Shown: positions 1-12,924, numbered from the stretch's first letter. The stretch is 64,000 nucleotides of DNA from Epichloe hybrida (GCA_019022495.1 JAFEKR010000034.1:1-64000); one strand, 5' to 3'. The notes: generated from the sequence alone by a model not told the origin. Program-made: numbers and translations.

Positions 1-564
1 CATTGGTATATGAGAGATCGCGACACTCAGGCACCTATAAGCGAACCAATTATCTATTCTCAGTTGTACCAAACGGCCGCGTTCGGTCGACCCATCAGCT
101 CGTACAGTCTGCTCTTCCATATCTTCGAGTCTTTTATCAATATAGCGTCCTGCCGCAGAAAGATGAAGAATGTGTGCAATGGCACGATGATAAAAGGACG
201 CGACACGTTAATTGAATTGAATGAATTCCTTATGTCGAGATCAGATAATTACATCAATCGTTTAAGTGCTTGCCTCCAAGGGGCATGTTTAGATTACAAG
301 CAGTGGTTGCATAAAAATCATTACATTTCACCTGAGAAACCCCTAGTCTACTTCTGACAGCAGATGATGAATGAAGCGCCCAGAACTCGACTTCGCATTC
401 AAGTGACTCATCAAAAGAACGTGCTTCAAAGGCTCCGACGTTTGTCACAGTGCCTGCACCATCTGATTGAGACGTCCCGTCCTCGTCCACATGAGAAGAA
501 TATAGAAATGACAGCCGACCTGGCACTTGACCTGGCACTTGACCATACCTTTGCAAACCAGTAC
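1..564. other. 3' flank of the GH72 gene, nothing recognised
   Basis: Several short overlapping reading frames occur on both strands, but none resembles a family I know and none has a plausible exon structure. The right part should hold the 3' UTR of the neighbouring GH72 gene, which ends here on the minus strand. Confidence 0.5.
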
Positions 565-2126
565 CTACAAGAGCAAAGCTCCAAACAAGGTGAAGGCAAA
601 GGTCAAGCCGGTCAGGATGAAAGGAGCCTTGTCGACAGGGCCGAGGGTCGCGACAGCCGCACTGTCAGAGTCTTTCTTGCCATTGCTCGACGTAGGAGAG
701 GCCTTACCTCCCGTGACGCTGGCCGTAGCGGTGCCGCTGTCGCCTGCATTCTGCGAGCCGTCTCCGTCAAGCTCGAAACCGGGACCTGCGCCTGCTCCGT
801 CTTTCATGTACTTCTGAGCCTGCGGGGGCATTTCCGGGACCAGACTGGGGTCCACCTGCCAATTGGCGTCGGGAGTGGGGCAGCTCACGCCGTGAGTCGT
901 GGCAGCAGCGCCACCGTTGCCAGCAGGCATAGGGTTTGCTTTCAGAGCGGACTTGAAAGCAGCATACTCGTCCGTCTCAGATACAGTCTTGGCCTTGAGG
1001 CTATCGAGCTTGACAATGCCATACTCGTTATCCTCGTATGAGTACTCATACATCAGACCACCCGAGTAAACAATTGTCATTTCTTTACTCATCAAAGCTT
1101 CCAATTCCTCGAACTTTCGAGGTCGGTTTTTAGTACATCCGTACTCCGACAGGCTACAAAAAGGAACAATATGTTAGTAAGCGAAAAGGGGATGGAATCA
1201 GGAACTTCAACGCATCAGCTTACAAGATGGCAAGACCGTAATCAGTGAAATTCTTGACCTTCTCGTCCCAGCCAGCTTGCTTCAAGTTTGTATTGCACCA
1301 CGAGTAGTCATTGAAAGCAAAGAAATCGGACCGCATATCGTCAGAGCCACAATTCATGTACATGGCCGTCTGCATGCGGTTTCTGGAGACGTCGGCAGCT
1401 GAATAGCCGACAGGAATCTGACGAAGGCCGCGAGACCTGATGTAGTTCTTCATGTCACGCGTGACAGCTTTGACATAAGGAGCTGACTTATCAGTGTCCT
1501 TTTCGTCGTTGATGACCTCGTTGCCTGAAAAGAAAGCAAGGGTGTTGGGGTATTTGGCAAACATCTCGACGGTGGAGAAGACGCTCTGGAGATATTTGGC
1601 GTTGTAAGAAGGTCCAGGCTTGGCTCGATTCAGTGAGTACTTGGGATTGTTGACATCAAGGACCAAGTAAATGTTGGCATCGTGGAGAGCTTGCATGCAC
1701 TTGTCGTGGTTTAGTTTGTTGTCGACTGCGTAAACACGAATGGTATTGACACCAAGATCCTTGAACTTCTCGATATCGCGGAGGCAGACATCAGTATCGG
1801 CGAGCGGATCTTCATTAGCAGAAGAGCCACCGGGCTGATAGTCGATGCCACGAAGGTAGAATCTGTCTTTGCCAGCGTAAAAGGCTGGATATCATGTCTG
1901 TCAGCCCATGCGTTGGTAGAAGGTGCGTAGTTAAGTTGTCAGGAACGTCCCAGTCGCTGGAAATTTGTGCAGTGTCATGTCGTCGAGGTATGATCTTACC
2001 GTTGCCAGAGACGCTAACAGTAGGGAACTTGGCACGCTTGGATGGTGGCTCTTGTTCGGTAGGCGTGGGAGAGGCTGTAACGGCGCCAATGGCGGCGAGG
2101 GCCGAAGCAATTGTGATGGCCTTCAT
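565..2126 (-). CDS. GH72 beta-1,3-glucanosyltransferase, GPI-anchored (Gas/Gel family)
   Basis: Three exons: 2126-2000, 1884-1224 and 1153-565. Their phases join to exactly 459 codons (458 residues). The start gives a signal peptide (about residues 1-19, ending AVTAS). The GH72 fold follows, with FYLRGIDYQPGG, the acid/base Glu in SGNEVIND, and the nucleophile Glu in LSEYGC, which is formed across the second intron. A Ser/Thr/Gly-rich stretch and a hydrophobic C-terminus (FILTGLTFAFTLFGALLL) indicate a GPI anchor. No CBM43 module is seen. Known role of the family: it cuts and re-joins beta-1,3-glucan chains at the outer face of the plasma membrane during wall building. A second GH72 gene lies at 33.8-35.3 kb. 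The family is certain; the exact paralogue is not. Confidence 0.93.
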
Positions 2127-4002
2127 GATGAAACAATACCAGGCAATAAAATCGAATGAGTATGGGTCCAGTGATGGCGGGTTTGTTTGTATGGAATGGT
2201 CGTTAAAATCCCCAAGAGAGTGGAGGGGCGAGTCGTGCGACTAGAATGAAGCAAGACACGATGGACAAAGAGCCAGGCTTAGAATTACAAATAAGCAGGA
2301 GAGGAAGTCCAACAACGAAGGAGTTGGAACGAACACTCGAATTGAAAAAGAGGCAAAACAGTAACCCAGAGTAAAGATTGAGGAAGGAGGTGAAAGAAGG
2401 TTGCTACGGCAGGAGGCAAGGCGAGAAGGAATTGCACTAGCGGGTCATCCATGGCGACGACAACAAGTCGCCAAGACACTGGACGGTGGAACAACACAGA
2501 TCGTGAAGGGAGGTACTTAGTAGGGGGGGCGTGTATCATTGATCTCCACAGGAAGTGAGACGACAATAACATATTGTATGTACTTCAATTAAGATAAAAT
2601 AGAGTAGAGATGCCACAGTCCGCAAAATAATTGTCAAGTCTTGTTTGGGGTGTATTTTTCGGACGCGTACACAAGACCCATTCGACCGGATTGGCGCCTG
2701 CTCTTACTGGACGAACCAGCAGGAGTGGAGACTGTACGGAGTACCACGACTCTCGTGTCAATCACCGACATGTACATTATACATGTACAAACCGCGCCAC
2801 ATGCACTTTGGCACGCCCTTAAAATGGCGTGAGCATGGCGTGCATAAAGACGCCAAGCTTATTTATCCCCACAACATTCGCTCGGATAAAGTGCATTGTA
2901 TTTCGCGACGGAGAATCAGGCGTGATACGAACCAGAAGGGATGATTGCTTTCTCACCACCTCTTACTCGGTATGTCTCCGTACACCATGGCACAATACGA
3001 GCTGAACACCAACCGCGCAGAATTCGCTGGATGAACACCAGGCGATTACTGCTCGTCTCGAGGCGACATTCAACAGGGCCATGCTGGCACGGCACATTGG
3101 GATCGGTCAATCATATGGTTGGAACAAGATTCAGATGTCTGAAAGTCAATTGGTTCAACAGGGGAGCAGTGTTCATTCGAGACCAATGACAGTCATCATA
3201 ATCGGTAATCCGTGTCGTCGTTGTTCTGTCCCGTGTCTGGGCATGTTGTTGGCCGCCAACCGAATCGTGTTCCTCATACTACAACAATCCTCTTGATGAC
3301 TAGCGCTGGAGTGCGAGGCAGCTGGGAGCCTAACACGGGCGCCTACAGTCCGATCGCATTGTATACGAGGGTCAATGCGCAAAGAATCGCGATCTCGAAC
3401 TCTCCACGGCACGTTGGTCGTAACGTTAACATAGCGGAAAATCTGTTACAGGTCGACGGACATGATGTTTCGCGGCTGCGGCCTTTTGTGGTAACCTATC
3501 TAATATTACTTTTCAACGTGACAGTTTCTCAGAGAACGGGGCAGTCGTTATGAAACGCGTCTACGGAGTATTACAAGGTCGATCTTCCCTCCAGCCTTGG
3601 AGACTGATGCAAGCGCCGGTGCTGGGTTGGGTCTAATCCCTCCATCATCTCCACGGGATCCTGGTCACATGCAGCTGTGATGCATCGCCATACATACATA
3701 CAATTCTCTGTCCACAGCCATGAAGAGCAAATGCGCGCGCGAAGCCGCCAACGAACCAGAAGACGTCCCCACAGAACTAGCGCAATCGCAACGACGATGA
3801 AGCCGGCGACATGACAAGTTGACAAACCCCCCAAACCCACCCCACACCGAAAAGACCGATTGATTGGCTCGGCTGGATACTTACAGATCACGTGGTGCAG
3901 ATCTGAAGACCAAATTCGGGCTCAACAACTTGTGACGATAACCGCAACTGCTAAGCCGCTTTGTCCAAGAGAGTAAAATATAAACTACTTTGAAAATCTG
4001 CT
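2127..4002. other. Intergenic region, no gene recognised
   Basis: This holds the promoter side of the GH72 gene and the 3' flank of the Osh3-like gene. Short frames on both strands lack family features. Two copies of the 9-mer TACGGAGTA occur, near 2735 and 3562, and TACATGTA-type palindromes lie near 2770-2790. Confidence 0.5.
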
Positions 4003-6940
4003 CTACAGGTCAGGCACGTCGAACAGCTCGGGGAGGCCATTCCAATTCCCACGAGACCTCTCTTCCCAATACCCTTCTTTGCCGGTCTTGATTTTCCAAA
4101 CCTCCTCACCATCTGGGCTATCTTCAGCTTTGACAAACCACCGCGACTTGTGTACATCCCCGCGGTCCTCTAGTTCTCGGCGCCGAGCACGCTGTGCCTC
4201 TTCGAGATTGTGTTTCCATTTCTCAGCCGCATCCAGATCTCCTTGCTCAGCATATCGCTGGTCAGGCCGCAGCCGACAATCTGTTGGTGCCATTTTGCCA
4301 TTTTCGATCTCCGTGATTTCATTCAGTGTAGCAGCAAAGATGGTCATTCCGTACGTTTCAGCCGCATTGTCGACTAGTTGGCCAACCTGCCATATTTCCT
4401 CGCTGGCTGCCTTGCCAGGCCCGACAGTCCTAAGGCCACCAGTCCAAGTGCCAGTCAGGCCGCTGCCCGTATCACTTCCGTCAGGACCGAACGTAGTGAC
4501 ATAGACGTCCTCTGAACGACCGCCAAACATGCCCTTGCTCTTGAATTCAACGCATGCTTTATGACCGGTACTGTCGTTCATCACGTGCATCGAGCCGACA
4601 GGCTCGACGTACTTTTCTCCCATTACAACGTTTCGCAGAAACATGGTCGCAATGTTCCAAGAATATAATTCATCGCTGCCATCTGCTAACCGCAGAACCA
4701 CTCGGACACGGCCATCTGTAGTGATCTCGGCACTCTTGCCCCAGAACTTCTGCCCTGGGGCCGGGGATTGAGATAATGACCAAGCTGCCGAGTCCGCCTG
4801 CATGGCCAATCTGACTGGACGATGCTGCACCTTCTCAACAAGAAGGCGGAAGTTTCCTGGTATGTCCTTGCTTGTCCTTACCAACTCGAACGTCTCGCCA
4901 AGAAGCGGATTGAAGGGCTTGCGAATAGCTCGCTCTTTGGCTCGGCCGCCACTAAACTGGGACACGGCGAATGCGCTGACAAACAACAGGCGCTCGGTTG
5001 GACTCTTTTGTCTGGCGGCTTTGTCCAGAAGCTGTGCGTATTCGAGTGGCTCGGCGACTTTCTGCAGCAATGATAATGGTTCGTTGGCAGAAACAGGCAT
5101 GCTAATTGTGCTAAGATCTTTTCCGACGTTTTTGCGGACAAAGGCAATCAGACTAGGTGGCTGGACCGTTGCGGGCGGAATACCAGTTCTCCGCTTCACT
5201 GTCTGATCAATAGGAAGAGGGGTGAGATTTTTCGGCCGGATGGGATAAATGTCACCTGCGCCGTCAATCCCAACCCCATCGTCGCCCTCAATGGAAGATA
5301 TGGAGGAACTTTCGTGTATGGAATCTTCTTCGGCGTCAGTCTCGGCAGACTCGTCCTCGCTGTCATTAATCTTGACGACTCCGGTCTTCGCGTCCTCAGC
5401 ATCAAAAAACTCATCGGTAGACGTCGTTTCCACACTCATGCGCGAGTTAGCTCCAGCAGAAGGTGGGTGTGGGAGTCGTCTCCTCTTGCTCTTGGAGATC
5501 AAGGAGGTGAACTCGGAAACAACAGAATCTAGATCAGATAATAGAGATTCGCAGTGATCATGAAGGGAAATTTCCTCCTGCGTCACCCCGCGGGATCGTC
5601 GTCTGGATGAGTGGCCGACCACACTCGCTGCAGTTGTATGAGGGGCAGGAGATCTATGCGCCGGGACCTACCAGAACGACCTCCTCTGCTCGTAAAGCAG
5701 TTTTCTTTCTCACTTGTATTTGGTTTTGGTAACTGAGCCACTTCCTTGGTCAGTCGGCGCAAAGCATCCCGAGTTCCAACAACACGACTGACGAGTGTCT
5801 CAACTTGCTGCCACTCAACGTCTTCGGTATGACTGGGGATCAGTTAGTTTTGAAGGCTCTATTCCTCATAAAGATTTGCCAGATCGTGCCCACTCTTGGA
5901 ATTCCTTGTCATTGGGTGCCCTCAAGTGCCATACCTCGGCGCCCGAATCAATGCTGATCTCTCGTCGTCTCTCATCGGCTGCAATCGCCGCAAGACTGAG
6001 AGGAATCGCGCCACGAAGCGCGGACGAGTTTCGGTTGTAGTAGTATGACAAAGTACATGTACAGTAGTCGAGCGAGAAGAAACGACGAGCATAGCCTTGT
6101 CCCTTTTTACGGCGTCTTTTCGAGAGCGTACCAACGTGGTAGTTCAGAGACCCAGTGGTGTCACTTTTTCCGCCTGAAGATGTTGCCCTCGCACGCCCGT
6201 GGCTGGGTAAGCTGTCGACAGAAACAGACGGACCATGCTCATGACGCGGACTACCATGTTTCCCCAGGCTGGATTGGCTGGCCTGCGCGGTCGGTAATTG
6301 CAGATTGGGTAGGTTTGTGGTGGTTTGTGGAGGAGCACCAGTCGGGTACGTGAGCACCACGAACGTGGCAGTCTTCGACGTCTGCTTCGAGAAGGTGTTG
6401 TCAAAAACCAGTCCATACATGCCGCCGTCGCCTGTATGAACATCATGCGTACCCCTGGACACCTTGTCTGCTTCGCATTTGCCGTGCCACGATATTGGTA
6501 TGAATCCTTTGCCGGTTAAGAGATCCTGCGCGGTTTCTTTTTTCGGAAATCTGCTGCTTTTGCCGTCAGCAACACGAGCGACGTGAGCACTGCCGTCGAG
6601 TTCGTCGCCATTTGTTGAGAGGATCGTCGTTGCACCACTGCCGGGATGTTTCACGATGCCGAAGTTGCTGCAATGGACATCACGGTCAGCAAAATGGCGC
6701 GCCTCCGTCCGCCAAGGTTCCAAAGCCACTTACTTACATGGACTTTTTATGTGGTTGCACACTCCAGGAGAGGGTATTATCTTCGTCGACTCTGACCCAG
6801 CGGATAATGTAAGACTATTTGAGTTCAATTAGTGTCTGAAAGCGAGAAACGAGGCTGTTCTCAAGATCGGGGCCGAAGGATATTGTGACGACAATGGCTC
6901 TTACCTTGCTGTGGACCTCCAGCTTCTCTATGCCCGCCAT
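4003..6940 (-). CDS. Osh3-type oxysterol-binding protein (GOLD + PH + ORD)
   Basis: Five exons are proposed: 6940-6905, 6814-6738, 6667-5880, 5821-5672 and 5627-4003. They total 892 codons in frame. Exons 1-3 encode a GOLD domain (MAGIEKLEVHSK, then YIIRWVRVDED, then the YGLVFDNTFSKQTSKT end) and a PH domain (about residues 214-300, from YHVGTLSKRR to EFQEWARS). A Ser/Asp/Glu-rich linker leads to the lipid-transfer domain (KPFNPLLGETFE, GQKFWGKSAEI, KYVEPVGSMHV). The usual EQVSHHPP signature reads EKVQHRPV here. Family role: lipid and phosphoinositide exchange at ER-plasma membrane contacts. The third intron has no GT donor; a GC donor at 5879 with acceptor ending at 5822 is the only in-frame solution I found. 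Yeast Osh3 has the same domain order and similar length. Confidence 0.88.
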
Positions 6941-8448
6941 TGTGTCTGTTGTTGCACAACCCTATCAAGTTTGGGTCAACTCGTAACCTAGGTAGGTACC
7001 GAGCGGTGTTGCGAAGAATGGCACCCGGTGCTTCCGTACTGGGGACTTTTTATAGCAATCTGACATGATCCGTCTTCGCAGAGGTGGAAAACTGAGTGGC
7101 GTCACTTCAGTGTCGGCATCCCATGGATCGATCGCTTGGGGGAGGGGGACTTCGGAGTAACGTGGGCAGGCAGGCGTCTGAGAGCGGAGGAAATCAAGGA
7201 AGGCAAACTGGCCTCGCCGAGGCAAAAAGTCTGCGCTAACCTACGAAAGGAATGGGGGGGGGGAGATGTGGTATTGTGTCGACGGCAACCTGGTCGGGAA
7301 AGTCCAAGTGGAGGAGGTACGGGCCAACGATGTGCACCGATTCGACCTAGTTCACGTGAGCCTTTGTTTCGGGATCATGCGGAGCACTATCAAGACATTA
7401 TCGTCGCCATCTACATGTATATCGATAGCCTGCCATTACAAACTTATTAAACAGCACATGTAATGTCATGGTGCACAAAAGATGCCAATTTTTTTTTCTG
7501 CCGACCTCCTGGCGCAGTTGGCAGTTTGCAGTGTTGCATTGGAGATTATATTCCATATGCACGCAGTATGTATTGCAATACCGACTACTCCATGCTCGAC
7601 AAACATTGTCCGTGATGCAAGTGGCCTGTTGAATAAATACTCGACACTTTTGCTAATTTCAACAGTATGTCCTCGGTCCAAGTTAGAACGAAAACGCGCA
7701 CCGGACGAAAGACAGAGCCTCACCAATTGCCATCCCGGCTGTGATCCTGATCTTATGAGAGCAGACACGTCGTCAGCCCGCTTGGACGACAAGACGTCGG
7801 GTTCCGTTTTCGCCAACATTTTTCTCCCATTTGAATTCATGATACTAATAAGTGGAGGGTTTGACGGCAATTCCCGTCCAATGATATCCCAAGTGGCAAT
7901 GTCGACCCAGCGCCAGCCAGCCAGCCATTTCCAGACTCCACTCGCTGCGGCCCCTCACTCCACTGTGCTAGCGGCGGTGCGAGTTCAGGACCCGGTACGT
8001 ACCCCTTTCAACTTTGGGTTTGTCTGATGTCTGGTGTCAATTGACAAGCTAATAATAATACCGACTCATCAATCTTCTCCTTTTCGACCACAAGACGTTC
8101 CGTCATTCTTCGTCAATACCCCGACGCCTTCCATAGAAGTCTCCTTCCCGTTTTCTGTGCGGCGTTCTCTTGAGTTGTTTCTTTGCTGCTTTGGCTTCCC
8201 GTTGCATCACCATTTTCGTATTGGAAGAATTGCGCTGTTTCACCGCACTTCTACTCCTTCTCTAATTCCTGGTCTATGACCATGACCTTGGCATAATCCC
8301 GACCTGCATCCGCACCCGCAATCGACCATCGCCGATATTTGTTCTATACATTCAACAGCCACTTCTTTGCGAATACAACAAATGGTTCTTGTATTCTAAT
8401 CAGAACCGACCTACTCAATCATCTCAGACGTCTATCACACTGCTGAAG
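6941..8448. other. Divergent intergenic region between the Osh3-like and ArfGAP genes
   Basis: This should hold both promoters. Overlapping frames at 7466-7870 (-) and 7482-8027 (+) show no recognisable domain. A G run lies at about 7255-7263. Pyrimidine-rich sequence precedes the ArfGAP start. Confidence 0.5.
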
Positions 8449-10634
8449 ATGTCAGGTGCTCTGAGCAAGCGCCAGCAGGCGCGCAATGAGAAGGCCCTTC
8501 AAGACCTCGTCCATAACACCCCAGGCAACAATCAGTGCGCGGACTGCCATGCAAGAAACCCAGGTACGCTAAGATTCGGGTTCTTGATGCTTCTTGGGTA
8601 TTCTTCTAATCTTCTCTTTGTCAACAGCATGGGCATCGTGGAGCGTACGTTACGAACCCTCTTATTTCACACATCCCGGCACCCTGCATGTATTTTATCA
8701 CTAACCGAGTCTTAGCTGGGGGTGTTCCTGTGCATGCGATGCGCCGCGATACACCGCAAGCTAGGCACACATATCTCCAAAGTCAAGTCGCTCAGCATGG
8801 ATAGTTGGTCGAATGAGCAAGTCGATGTGAGCCAAAAGAAGAGGCGAAGCCGCTCGAAAAACGAATTGGGCGCTTGTGAAAGAAGCTGACATGAAAGCAG
8901 AATATGCGCAAAGTCGGCAATGTGGCTTCAAACCAGATATACAACCCTCATTCTAAAAGACCCCCTGTACCCGTCGATGCCGACGAGGCCGACTCTGCTA
9001 TGGAACGATTGATCCGGCAGAAATACACCCATAACGTTGCGACCGAATCTCGAAAGCCTCGCAGCCCAGGATCTGATGAGGGGACCCCCCCTCCTTTACC
9101 GCCCAAGAACTCAACGAAGTTCGGATTCAGATCAGCATCTTCAATATTCCCACTTTCTTCCCGAACAAGAAAGGGTCAGCGCACTGCGAGCACCTCGAGT
9201 GGCGGTGCAGTAGTTTCTCCAATACTAGCCAACAAGCCCTCCAAAATGCTTGGATCAACCGTCGACTATGACGGTGCTGAGGACACAAACAGGAAACTGG
9301 CCAAGCTCCACGAGATGGGCTTCCAAGACAGCCAGCGCAATGCTATTGTGCTAAAGGGGGTTAATGGCAACATGGACAGGGCGATTGAAGCACTGGTGCG
9401 ATTAGGTGAAGGCAGAAGCCGGTCGCCCGGGCCATCACTTCCCCCACGAGAGCCTGTCCTACGTTCAGTAAAATCCATGACTCCCTTAACTTCATCATGG
9501 AGCTCAACTGGTCTTGGACTTAGTCTTGATGCTCCACAGACATCGAATATTGATCGATGCAACACCTCTTCAACCGTATCAACCAACCCATTCGACATGA
9601 TGCCAGTCACCCAACCTCAGACCGCCCAATCCACGGGTTCATTACATCACAAGAATCCATATAGTGGCACAAGTAATCCCTTCGGACTTCCTGCGCAACA
9701 GGTCGACTTTGTCAGCCAAACCTTCCAAGGTCTCAATCTGTGTACGTCTCAGCCAACTCTGTCCCCTCAGAACCTTGCGGGGATGACAGCACAAACACCA
9801 TTACCACCAATGCAGCAGCAGCAACAACAACAACAACAACATCAACGGTACATGTCCCCATCCGCACCGGCTAGTCCCCAGCATTTCCAACCTGTACCGT
9901 ACACATTGCAGCCAATGCAAACCGGTCACAACCCCTTCCTGTCTCAATCTTTTAGCCCGACGATGATGTCACAGAATATGATGGTAAATACAGCAACGGG
10001 GGGGTTCGTGAATAACCCTTATGCACGATCCCCAACGATGAGGATAGGGTCCCCAACGCTAGGACAGATACCTGAGCAAGTACCATCATACTTTGCGCAG
10101 TCCTCGCTTATCAGGACATCCCCACAGCCTCTGCCAACATCACCAAACCCCTTCTTCACAAACATGAATCAACAGCAGCCGCCGAAGCCGCAGCCGCAGC
10201 CGCAGCAATTTCAATCAGATACGTCACATTTCGGTCAGCAAGCTTACGTCGCTGAACAACTGAACCACCCGCAACCTCGTCATGACAAGGCATCGATATT
10301 GGCGCTGTACAACCAGCCTGGAACTAGTTTTCCCAAAGTAGCAGCCGCAGAGCCTAATTTAGCCACATTCACTCAGAGCAGTGCGGAGAATCAGGCCGTC
10401 TACGCACAATCTACAAACATGCATGCGGCAAAGCAGCAGCCACGAAGTGTACTGCAGCCTCTACCTGGAGGCACAAACCCATTCATGAACCAAAAAACTC
10501 CGACGCAGGTAGATTCCTGTGCACCGAACGGCAATTTTAGCAGAGACAGTATGAATTTAGGCATGGATATGGCGTGGACCAATGGGCGCCATAGTCCAGA
10601 TGCATTTGCAAGTTTGAGTGCTAGGCATGCATAA
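8449..10634 (+). CDS. ArfGAP with UBA domain and Q-rich NPF tail (Gts1-like)
   Basis: Four exons: 8449-8563, 8628-8644 (a 17-nt micro-exon), 8716-8826 and 8901-10634. They join to 658 residues. The N-terminal ArfGAP zinc finger is complete: CADC, then CMRC sixteen residues later, with the catalytic Arg in [21 protein letters not shown] domain follows at about residues 212-252 ([13 protein letters not shown] ... [13 protein letters not shown]). The long C-terminus is Ser/Pro/Gln-rich, has a polyglutamine tract near residue 385, and carries five NPF motifs that fit EH-domain binding. Family role: stimulates GTP hydrolysis on Arf in vesicle traffic and endocytosis. ArfGAP + UBA + poly-Q resembles yeast Gts1, but orthology is inference. 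Confidence 0.92.
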
Positions 10635-11646
10635 TGGTACCAAGAGGTCCCGAGGGTAGAGTTGGCATTCGTAATACAATGAAAGCGAGGATAGAGCATT
10701 TGTCGATGTGAGACAGTTTGCCGACGGGCACGAATCTAATTGTGCAACGTACAGATGAGTGTACGGAGTACGGAGTACTGTGTTGCCAATATATCTCCCA
10801 TCACATGAGACCTACATAATGAGTAGCGCCGCTTATGGAACACAGGACGGGTCGCTGGTCGGATGGTGAGAATGGGCCCAAGTATCACGGCTTGCTTACG
10901 TAGGTAGTTAGAGATGGCCCCTTTCGATTGATGGGAGTGCGATTCTTATAATACGATCTCTTAACACATAATATTTTGGTTGGAAGATTACTGGCCGGAA
11001 ATACGGGGATTGCTGAGTGACTAGTCCGCATGTATTAGTCCGTGCCATCTGGCAGGCCCCGCTCAGCCATCCAGACTGGCCGGATGGCGCATGGACCGCA
11101 TGGACTCGAATGTCTCAGCTGACTTTGCTCCTTTGCAAGTCGGTCACCGCTCGCTTCTCTCGTCCACCCGCCACTTCTCTTGTTCTCTTTCTCTTTCGCC
11201 ACCACGCAACGCAATCTTGCCCGCTGCACGACTTACACCAAAGCCTCGATTCACATAGTCCTGCAACGCTGCCCACAATCGCTGCCCGGCCTGACAAACC
11301 GATCCTCCCAAAAAGATAAAGAACGAAAAACAAAAATCAAAGCTCGACGTATCCTCGCCGCCGAGCTCCGATCATTTTCCGAAGACAGAAATCTATACTA
11401 CTCTTAAGCCACACACCCGCGACAGACAGCCGCTGGCATCGTCCTTCTATACTTCAATCCTCGATACGATTCCTGAAGAAGAACCCACAGCAGAATCAGT
11501 CCCCGCGCAGTATCATTGCCAGAGAACGTCCTGCCTCCTGTCATGTCGATTCTGCATCCACTACTGCACTACCGGGGCTGCAGGTACGTTCCTTCATCTC
11601 ACACTTGACACAGAGGAACGAAATTCTAGCCTGAACGTCGCGTCAA
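10635..11646. other. Intergenic region and antizyme 5' leader
   Basis: No gene is recognised from 10635 to about 11000. A doubled TACGGAGTA motif lies at 10762-10778. From about 11100 the sequence is C/T-rich, as in a long 5' leader. An ATG at 11543 followed by a possible intron (11584-11671) does not join in the frame needed for the antizyme frameshift site. Confidence 0.45.
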
Positions 11647-12443
11647 ATGCTAAACATCTTCCTGATTGTAGGGGCCGAGTGGTATTCCTGAGGTCCCTAC
11701 CTCAGGTCTACCTTCTCCTCCGACAAGTCCCCCCCTCGCCGCGTTGAACTCGTCCACTAATCAGCTCGCTCTTCTTCCTAAGAACAAGAAGCGTGACGAT
11801 TCGGGCCGCCGTCGCCCGGAGCGACGAGGGGGGGCAGCACTCATGATCAGGGAAGAATGTGAGAGATTCTTTTGTGAGCCCATGAAGACAGTTTTCCATG
11901 GTGAGAGGAACCTGTCGATGGATGGCTCCTGCCTGTCAAGTGCTTATTTACAAACACCGCCGCCAGAGGATCGTATGCCTGATGCTTTCCAGCAGAGCTC
12001 TCATCTCGAGTCTTGTGGATTTGAAGTTGAAGCATGGATGGAAGTATGGGATTACGCTGGCGGCGCGAGTTTCCGCGCATTCGTGGCAAAGGATGGACAG
12101 GAGAAATCTTTGTTCGTATTCTTCGACATTGAAGGCGCCCTGGGAAGAGATTTAAAGAAGGCGTGAGTTGAAGATGCCGCACATCAAACCGAACAGTCGA
12201 CCCGGGACAAAAAGTCATGCTAACTATACAATCAGTCTCATGGCTCTCATTGAGCTTGCTGATGGTCCTCTGGATTGTTGCCATATCGTGACTTGTGTTG
12301 ATCGACGCATGCCAGTTAACGATGCGCTCGAATTGACCAAGAGCCTGCAATGGGTTGGCTTCGAAATGACAACTCTTGATCATTGGGCCCATGACCTTGA
12401 CGTGACAAGCAGCAGATGGGTGTTCATGGGCATGGAAATTTAG
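11647..12443 (+). CDS. Ornithine decarboxylase antizyme, +1 frameshift
   Basis: ORF1 is short and runs to TAT-TCC-TGA (stop at 11689-11691). Reading then continues in the +1 frame from GAG at 11690 to 12162, through an intron (12163-12235), and on to TAG at 12441-12443. The second frame gives about 226 residues, which is the usual size. The C-terminus shows the antizyme fold, including LFVFFDIEGALGRDLKKA, LTKSLQWVGFEM and SRWVFMGMEI. Known role: polyamines promote the frameshift, and the product binds ornithine decarboxylase monomers, sends them to the proteasome and limits polyamine uptake. The first in-frame ATG after an upstream stop is 11647, giving a 14-codon ORF1. A longer spliced leader exon cannot be excluded. 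The identity is firm; the start is not. Confidence 0.88.
11686..11691 (+). promoter_or_regulatory. Programmed +1 ribosomal frameshift site (TCC TGA)
   Basis: The ORF1 stop TGA directly follows a TCC serine codon. Skipping one base (T at 11689) enters the long antizyme frame at GAG. TCC-TGA is the classic antizyme shift site from fission yeast to animals. The two frames overlap here, and only this shift joins them. Confidence 0.85.
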
Positions 12444-12924
12444 TCTTCGTCATCACATGATTTTCCATGCACACGACTTGTTCACAATTTCTTATCGTCA
12501 AGGTATAAATGTGCAGATTAGTCGGTTTGGCGTTTCGCACGATTGTCATTTGCCAACAGCCCTCCATGAAATACCTCTACCGTTTCGGGAGTTATGTAAA
12601 GGTGGCAATTAATTTTCGGTACTTCGTTTCCTCTTTTATGCCTCGTCATTATCCCTTTCATTATCCCTTGATGCCGTTCTTATAGGTCTGCATCACACCC
12701 CTCGGTGGTGGTGTCGCGTTTTAGCAAATTGACTTTGACTTGTCTCAACGAAATCTCGGAGAAGCAAGCCGCAGTAGTGGCTGGGACGGACGCACGAGTG
12801 TTACATGTTTCGTTTAGTTCTAATTGAATGCAATCACTTTATATTCCCATATTCATCATGCGCCTAGAAAGTCACTCAGATGCTTATTTATATACATTGT
12901 CCTTCCATCTCGGACGTATGGACA
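12444..12924. other. Convergent 3' flanks of the antizyme gene and HIS7
   Basis: Tail-to-tail intergenic region of 481 bp with no open frame of interest. It should hold both polyadenylation regions. Confidence 0.5.

Noticed and set aside
7466..8027. Overlapping frames of 134 and 181 codons on opposite strands
   Set aside because: Neither resembles a protein family; they lie in a divergent promoter region.
11543..11671. Antizyme start at 11543 with an 88-bp intron
   Set aside because: The join enters a frame that does not reach TCC-TGA in phase, so it cannot feed the +1 shift. It stays possible only if another splice site is used.
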